Shown piece by piece: positions 57,288 to 64,000 of a stretch of DNA of 64,000 bases (positions within the stretch are counted from its first letter, which is position 1; each line of letters opens with the position of its first letter). The notes beneath the pieces were generated by a model. The model was not told the origin of the DNA, searched no databases, and saw only the letters and a list, made by a program, of their open reading frames with translations. The DNA is taken from positions 12,565,684 to 12,629,683 of the forward strand of contig OX388328.1 of the NCBI GenBank assembly GCA_947579605.1, written 5' to 3'. Source of the DNA: Athripsodes cinereus (lineage: Eukaryota; Arthropoda; Insecta; Trichoptera; Leptoceridae). The translations under genes and the position numbers were made by a program.

Positions 57288-57552
57288 GACCAACTCGCGA
57301 CCCGATGAGTGTCTACTTGTGGCCCGCGAAGAATATGCACACTCCTTTTGTAATAGTCGGTATAATAAGTACCCGTTACTTTGTTGAAAAATTCTTATAT
57401 ACCATTTTTAAAATTGGCGACGGGGAGGTAGAATTTTGAGGTGAAATAAAATCATTAAATGTTCCATTTATGGACTATATTGTTGTGGCCCGCCGATAGG
57501 AGATCTCATTTGTAAAATTTGGCCCGGCTGCTGCAAAGGTTAGCCGCTCATG
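57288..57552. mobile_element. Possible hAT-like MITE
   Basis: AGGGTGACCAACTCGCGACC at one end and GGCCCGGCTGCTGCAAAGG at the other are loosely complementary. The 'not-in-the-way, gone-cling' G+C-rich ends resemble hAT terminal regions with CGGCCCGCG blocks. The TSD is not clear. Confidence 0.4.
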
Positions 57553-58250
57553 ATATAGAGGAAAAGTTACAAAAGCGCAATCTGTTCCAACTAATCCAAA
57601 GGTACAAACTCAAAACTAAATAACTACGACAAAAATTCAAAATTCTATAAAATAAATTAACAAATTAAACACTCATATTTTTATAATTATTGGACAATAT
57701 TTAAGTGTCGTTTACGTGCCAAAGATCTGTACAATTCCTCAATACGTAGAAATGTTGGATGTGCAATAGGTTCTACTTATGTAAGTATAAGTAGGAGAGA
57801 GACTATTGGAATATTATTGTTATGGAATGAAACAGCATAATTTTGTTACTATTAATTTAAGAACATGTTTTCTGATGAAAATGAGTGCTACATTATTAAT
57901 CTATATAATATAGGTCAATGTTCTCCACACAAATTACGAATTTAGTTCTAAATGGTATTTCGCCAAAAAAAATGAAAAAAAGACGTTCTGGTTCATACAA
58001 ATCACGATTTGAACATTAAGTTATGTAAGCTATGGACTTCCACCAAGTGCCGCAAGACACTTAATATTATTACGATCCACGAGATATTAACAAACCATCA
58101 AAAATATGAGTGACACCGCCCAAGCTCAAGTCTTAGTTTTTATTTATTTATTCTTTACTTTACATTGATTACGACCAATTTTACACATAAATACATGACA
58201 ACACAAAATAAAATCAATATAAAAAAAATATAGAACAAGAATACGCTTAA

Positions 58251-58764
58251 TGTGGTGTTCACATTTGGCGAATATCGCCAGGCGAATTTCAAAATATATC
58301 GCCAGGCGAAAAAACAAAATTAGACGGACACCCATTGATCGTCACACCTGTTCACACAGTCCATCGATATAGAAACGATCTGTCAGATGCGCTTTGATTT
58401 TGACACTGTTTTCAAAATGGCGTCGAGATGGAGATCGCGAAGTGTTTATTTTTAGTCGAAAATATTGTAGTAGAGGTTATAAGACGCCTTTTAATTAAGT
58501 AAACAAACGCCACAAACCAAGAACAAAAAGATAATTGCTGTCACGAAGCGGGAAACATTATAAAGTTTATAGGTTATAAAGTTTTTACCATACGCATGCG
58601 CGAATCGCTCCACCAAATTAAAATATTGAAAGGTGGTTAACTTGAGACGATATCGTTTTCACTAATTTTTATCATTTCAGACTAGCTGTCATTTTGTTCA
58701 CACGGTTCAAACGGCTGACGGTATTTTGGAGTCCTGGCGATATACGCCAAATGTGAACACCCCA
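58251..58764. mobile_element. TIR element (MITE) of unassigned superfamily
   Basis: GGTGTTCACATTTGGCGAAT at the left and its near complement (CGCCAAATGTGAACACC) at the right give TIRs of about 30 bp. Flanks are TTAA and TTAT. The motif CGCCAGGCGAA repeats inside the left end. Confidence 0.65.
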
Positions 58765-58947
58765 TTATACAGTGACAAAACTAGCCGGACATCTCGATTG
58801 GAGAACTATATTTACACGATTACCAATTAGTTGTTCTTATTGCTTCGTATTCCTTGAGATCCATTTAGAGAATGGAACATTTTTCTTTCTTTCTTTATTC
58901 TTCATCCATATTTGGACAAAGTCCTTCCCTATGACATCTCACTGCTT

Positions 58948-59830
58948 TAGAGGGTTACTCCCGGGGATTCCCGGGAAAACCCTCTAATTTTTATTTCCCG
59001 TTTCCCGGGAAAAAAACGAATCCTTTCCCGGGAAAAAATACAAATTATTAGTCATGCAGATTGCCATACCGATACCGAAATCTTTGTTTAGTTAACTGTA
59101 ATAGTCGTGATAAACTTGTAGAAGCTGGCGAATATTTTTATATGAAAATATGAAAAATAATATTAATTACCAATATAAGTGTTATACTTTAAAAAAAAAC
59201 TTAATTATAGCTTCAATGTATTCGTTTGAAAGAAGCATAATTATTCTAAATATAATTCGAAATCGGAGGTGTGTTTGGCCGACAATGTATAAGAATCCTA
59301 CAATTTTTCATGTTTCTTTTTACATATTTCGAAAAGTTAGATAGTTCTTAAAAATATTAGTGCAGCCAACTGTAATTTTTTTGTTTTATTCATGGATATT
59401 AACCGATATAAAAAATCTTTTTTTGTCGAAATTTCTCATTTTTTAAAGTCAAAAATCTTTAAAAAGCTTTGCCAAAATCCATAACATTTTTTTGCTTGAT
59501 AGGATGATCAAAAATTAAAAGTTTATATATTTTGTAAACAATTTTTATTTTGATATAACATAGAGTACCTAAATAAATCTCGTCAGTCAGCTATTTAGTT
59601 TTTTTTAAGCAAATTACTTATATTGGTAACAAAAATTTGATTTTTTTTATCAAATCAAAATGTTTGCAAGGGTCAACAAGTTATGAGAGTTTTTATACCA
59701 AATTTGTTGAAAATTGAATATTTATAAATATAATAATGAATTTCCCGGGATTCCCGGGAATCCCGGGAAATTAATTTTAAAATTTCCCGTTTCCCGGGAA
59801 CAAAAATAATCCGGGAAAAAATACCCTCTA
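58948..59830. mobile_element. hAT-type non-autonomous element with perfect 8-bp TSD
   Basis: Ends TAGAGGGTTACTCCCGGGGA on the left and TACCCTCTA on the right, flanked by CACTGCTT on both sides (58940-58947 and 59831-59838). Both ends carry clusters of the palindrome TTCCCGGGAA, in sharp contrast to the AT-rich middle. 883 bp, no transposase. Confidence 0.85.
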
Positions 59831-60268
59831 CACTGCTTCATCCGACAATCTAGTCAAAGACAAAACCAACCAGACATCTATATAGGAGAACCATGTCTAC
59901 ACGATGCAACATTGTGCAAAATCTAATCGGAAGAAGTGATAAAGGTGTCCCAACGCTAACGATTTAGCTCTAGGCTGGCTTAAGTAGGTAATCACTTTCG
60001 GTGTCCATGGACAACGTTCACCAATCCAGCCATTCTCACTGTCATGCTGTACATAAGGTCCACCAATCGAGAAGCAGCCATCTGTTGGGATCTCATATTT
60101 CGGTCAGATCTTTAATGGATCGCGATCTCCCATCTTAATGGCGCCGAAACAGTTAATTCCAATAGTAAGCAACGAATGTTTTTGTAAAAATTGTAAATAT
60201 TCTTAACATTTTATACAGTGTTTCGCAAGTCAAAGTTAAACAATAAATTTGTAGGCATTATTAAAGTT

Positions 60269-60842
60269 GTAAAGTAAACGGTGCACTTCGTCCCATTGAT
60301 AGCAATGTGTCAAACATGGCCAAAATGCTGGTGCACAATACCATTCTGGTACTGGCACTTATGTATGCAAGTGAAACTTGGACGTAGTTGAAGAAGGATG
60401 AGAGTGGAATAAATGCCGTGGAGATACGTTCACTGAGAAGAATGGTTGGTAAAACGTTGCGGGATAGAGTGAAGAATGAGGATATCAGGAGAATGAGCGG
60501 ATGCGAGAAGAGTGTTGTGGATAGAATGCGTGTAAATAAGTTACGACAGTTTGGACATGTGGAGCGAATGCAAGATGAAAGAATGGCGAAGAGGATGTAT
60601 TTATCTGAAAGAGGGGGTGTGAGGAAGCGCGGACGGCCAAGAACCACGTTGTTTGATCACCTGGATCAAGTCCTCAAGGACGGTAGCGTGTTGAGTAAGA
60701 GAAATCGGCGTGCATGTATGAGAAACTGGATGAATGTAGAGGAAGCGAAAGAAGTTTGTAAGGATAGATCTATATGGCGTTCCGTTCTCTCTGCCTACCC
60801 CTCCTGGGACATGGCGTGAGGGTATAGATAGATAGATAGATC
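60269..60842 (+). mobile_element. 5'-truncated LINE with target-site duplication, longest copy of the family
   Basis: This copy extends slightly further 5' (N-T-I-L-V-L-A-L-M-Y-A-S-E-T-W-T). It has a TAG stop at 60385, then an open C-terminal reading frame to the natural end (Y-P-S-W-D-M-A). Its tail is a variant (ATAG)n. ATTAAAGTT flanks it at 60260-60268 and 60843-60851. It is probably the youngest of these fragments, since the open frame is the longest. Confidence 0.85.
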
Positions 60843-61289
60843 ATTAAAGTTTGTGAGGATTTTAAACAAGGCACAATATAATATTATGTAATGTAATATG
60901 CACCTTGTAATAAATTTGTAAAATATTAAAACATTGATGAATCATGATGTCTTTACGATTATTGTAGGTATTTATAACCAATGTATAGATGACGAGTTTA
61001 TTGCAGAGCGCCATAATAATAAATAATAATATAATATGATATTGCAACAATGTTTTAAGATAGGTCGTAAATAACATTACATATTTACAGCAAACTTCAA
61101 AAATAATTATAATAATGGTTCAGCGCTGATTGCTCGACGTTGTAACATAAATAATTTAGCATGTTCGTTCATTTGTATGTTTGTATATGTATATTCATCC
61201 AATATTTAAGGTACATATCGATGGTTTGAATCACAAAAGATACGCCATGTTCACTATTCAGGTAAAATAATAATAATCTTCTTGAGATT

Positions 61290-61505
61290 ACCACAGGATA
61301 ACATGATCAAAAAGACAATGGACGTAGAAGTAGGACCCAGAGGACCAGGCAGACCAGTGACCACCTGGATGTCCACAATTGCCAGGGATATGAAGGAAGT
61401 AAAGTTGCGCTCGGAGGACGCAGGGGACCGGTAAACTTGGAAGATGAGGACTAGAAGAGACGACCCCAAGTAAATGGGATAAAGGCGAGGGCGAAGAAGA
61501 AGAAT
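61290..61505 (+). mobile_element. LINE ORF2 C-terminal remnant (third type)
   Basis: The + strand encodes G-R-P-V-T-T-W-M-S-T-I-A-R-D-M-K-E-V and W-K-M-R-T-R-R-D-D-P-K with internal stops. The layout matches the last part of LINE ORF2 proteins (R-P-x-T-x-W, then W-R-x-R-x-R-R-x-D-P). Confidence 0.6.
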
Positions 61506-61909
61506 TAGACAACTTCAAGTGCGCTATTTTGTGGAATAAATTCACTTCAAGGCCTTATCCTAAAATATTGTGTTAAGCCTAATACATATATATTTATAAG
61601 CATATTTTAAAACTAAACATAATAAATATATAAATAACAATAAATTTACAATTTGTATCATTTATATGATGTGCCAAACAAATGTGTTTTCAATCTACTC
61701 TTGAACAGATCAAGAGACTGTGTCTTACGCACTTGTTCAGGAAGATGGTCCAGGAATATTTATTTTAAAATGAGTTAATACATGTACAAGATCAGTCGCA
61801 ACGTCTTCAATGCCCTGATTGCATAATTACCAATTATATCATTATCGAAATATTTAACATAAATCAAATACTACCAGTTCTTAAACAAATAAACAATTAA
61901 CTATTATAA

Positions 61910-62065
61910 AAATAACATCGATAAACATGGAAACTACATGAACTACCATAATTATTATAAGGCTTAGAAAAGACGAAATCACCTTGTTTTATAGTGCCTA
62001 GGACGGAACTTAAACCCGCAACCCGTTTTTTTCACGAAGTGTGCTTTGTCCAATTAAGCTAACAG
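61910..62065 (-). mobile_element. tRNA-derived SINE (family T2)
   Basis: Reverse complement gives TAGCTTAATTGGACAAAGCA, GGTTGCGGGTTTAAGTTCC and GGTGATTTCGTCTTTTCTAA, parallel to 28930-29085. It extends to AACATCGATAAACATGG, a sequence also present at 30041-30058. Confidence 0.7.
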
Positions 62066-62123
62066 CAATGATACAGAACAAAAAATGATAATACATGTTA
62101 ATACTAATTAATAATTAAATAAA

Positions 62124-62330
62124 TATTGTACTTTGGACATGACACTAGGAGGACTCTTTACATCCTGCTAGTGTTGAAAAGTATATTACCTATTACAAAA
62201 ATTGTTGAGTGTAATGTGTGTCATTCGTCCTTCCTCTCTGTTTCTTTTGTTAAAAAATCAAATATTGTACTAAAGACGTGGTACTTAGGGGACTCTTTAC
62301 ATCCTTCTAGTATTGAAAAATGCATTATTA
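62124..62330 (+). repeat. Direct duplication of a 70-bp block
   Basis: AAATATTGTACTTTGGACAT ... GGACTCTTTACATCCTGCTA at 62124-62196 recurs at 62264-62330 with about 80% identity. Confidence 0.65.
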
Positions 62331-62337
62331 CCGTCAA

Positions 62338-63381
62338 CCATGGCAACTTTACCACATTTTTTTTGAAAAAATAAAATATCTCTGAAATAAATATCCATAA
62401 GAGTGAATTATGACTTTATATAAGTTTAAATAATAAAAGGTTGTAAATTTCTGCATACACGTATAAATAAAAGTCAAAAATTAACGAGTTATTGATAAAA
62501 ATAAATCATAGGTAAAGATGGAAGGAAATGGGCAACTTTACCCACTCACAATATTTTCAATAAACGGGGATTAAGAGTGTAACGTAAGTTGAATTATCAT
62601 GCCTACCACACTCTCTACACTTTTGTCTTTGATTTTTATAACTTAAATCATACATTTCCTGGCAACATTGTTTGTATTATAATTTGTCTTATGATTGTAG
62701 GTAAAGATGCCTTAGCTTCTATGAACATTTTCATACTAATCCATGTTTTATTGTAGGGCTGCCACAAATTATTTTGAACACCTGTCCAATCACGGCAATA
62801 TTTTTTTATATTTACCTACTCACACATAATTTTAATTAAATTTCTAATTGAATTTAATATAATAAACACGCGTAGAGCACTTTTTCCCATCGAACTCGGT
62901 ACAAAAATTATTAAGTAGATAAAAATGTATATATATGTATTCATGTTGGTAGCCCTAACATTAGGTAAAGTTGCCACCACTTGAAGTGGTGGCAACTTTA
63001 CCTAAAGTGACTTTTAATATAAAGTAAAATATTTCCAAAAACAGTGAAAATTAAAACATTCTGATTATCTTAATATCTTCATAAGTATGTGCTGTTTAGA
63101 ATATATAAATATGACTCACCTCAGTTCAGTAATTACACAATAATTATATCAAATTTGGTAAGACATCCAGAAATGACTGCATGCAAAACGTTCAGAAATA
63201 TAGATATAACTTGACAGTTATTGCAGTGCTGCCAACGAAAACTTTTTTTAGTATTGCCAGTTAATTAACACACATTCCTAAACTGAAACGACCATACAAC
63301 TGCTGATACATTTTGTGAAGGAATAGTTTTCTTGAGACCTGATAGAGGTAGGTAAAGTTGCCACTGATAGGTAAAGTTGCC
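62338..63381. repeat. Dispersed GGTAAAGTTGCCAC motif cluster with a perfect palindrome
   Basis: The motif or its complement appears at about 62341, 62531, 62701 (variant), 62965, 62989, 63353 and 63369. 62961-63005 is a near-perfect palindrome made of two opposed copies (GGTAAAGTTGCCACCACTTG and complement). It resembles eroded transposon ends. Confidence 0.6.
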
Positions 63382-64000
63382 ACGTTAGACGGTATTATCT
63401 TTATTCACCTTATATAATTATTATTTATGTTCACATTTATATATTCAGCAACTTTTTTACTCAATTTTCATTGTTTTGTCTCGCTTTTGATGCCTTACTG
63501 CTTTGCATTCTTTCATGTATTCTTTAATGTATTCTTTTTATCCTGTATAATTATGATGAACCCAAGTGTCCCGTAAGGGGCCTATGGGGAATGATTTACA
63601 ATAAACAATAGATGACGCCGGAATCATACCAAAGAAAGATGTCTTTTCATTTCTTATTAGGCCATTATCAATCGATTGAAATTGACTTAAGAAACAGGAA
63701 GACATCTCTTTTCCGTTGTTTAATCCATAGTAGAACTAAACACTTTATCCAATAATTATGAAATTCTACTACTTGTAAGCGAGTACGGTAGCTGACCAAC
63801 TGATCTCGTGCAACTGATGAAATGTTAATATTTTTCCCAATAGATGGCAATGCCTGCGTATGCTACTGCTCTGAGCGTTACCGTGTTTTTAGCTAGTTCA
63901 AAATAAATTCATAAACAATACTCATAAATGTTTTATGTTTCAAAGCAGAAAACAAATAATTGTTTTGCATTCTATGGGGGAGGAGTTTATCGTAAATAAA
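63382..64000. other. No feature seen at the window end
   Basis: AT-rich, without a zinc-finger exon. The rest of the host gene is not here. Confidence 0.45.

Noticed and set aside
54437..58215. Scattered TTTATTTATTTATTCATTC blocks as regulatory elements
   Set aside because: They are the poly(A)-like tails of - strand retroposon copies.

Overview
The window looks like insect DNA, most likely from a lepidopteran. It is very AT-rich and gene-poor, with one short gap of Ns. Its dispersed repeats resemble families I associate with moths and butterflies: Helitron-like copies with CTAG ends, and retroposon tails built around a TTGCGATAA core. No bacterial signals (operons, Shine-Dalgarno sites) are present. 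The order-level call is inference from repeat style.

Host gene: on the + strand I can support two coding exons of a C2H2 zinc-finger gene (25667-25838 and 26350-26498), and a probable upstream exon (13469-13552) with compatible splice phase. Exon 26350-26498 stops just as the first zinc finger opens, with a start resembling the rotund/squeeze/lin-29/ZNF384 family. The remaining fingers must lie beyond 64 kb, so nearly everything from about 13.5 kb to the window end is probably intron of this gene.

Mobile DNA dominates the rest. 16991-21620 is a complete, apparently intact Ty3/gypsy-type LTR retrotransposon on the - strand. Its two 306-bp LTRs look identical. It has gag and pol ORFs joined by a canonical -1 slippery heptamer, a polypurine tract, and a candidate self-priming PBS complementary to its own LTR instead of a tRNA. 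Around it are 5'-truncated LINE 3' ends, with target-site duplications at 30.6 and 60.3 kb. There are about two dozen copies of a SINE-like repeat whose 3' tail matches those LINE tails. tRNA-derived SINEs, Helitron-like copies, two hAT-type non-autonomous elements with perfect 8-bp TSDs (39.7 and 58.9 kb), several TIR elements and many fold-back palindromes also occur.

Other structure includes a degenerate THAP-domain fragment between matching inverted repeats (7.36-8.59 kb), a 100-bp minisatellite (10761-11260), a 59-bp tandem repeat (12.06-12.23 kb), and a perfect 112-bp-arm palindrome (29545-29773). Nested insertions (SINE into hairpin, MITE into SINE, SINE into SINE) give a partial relative history. 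All identities and boundaries were judged by eye.
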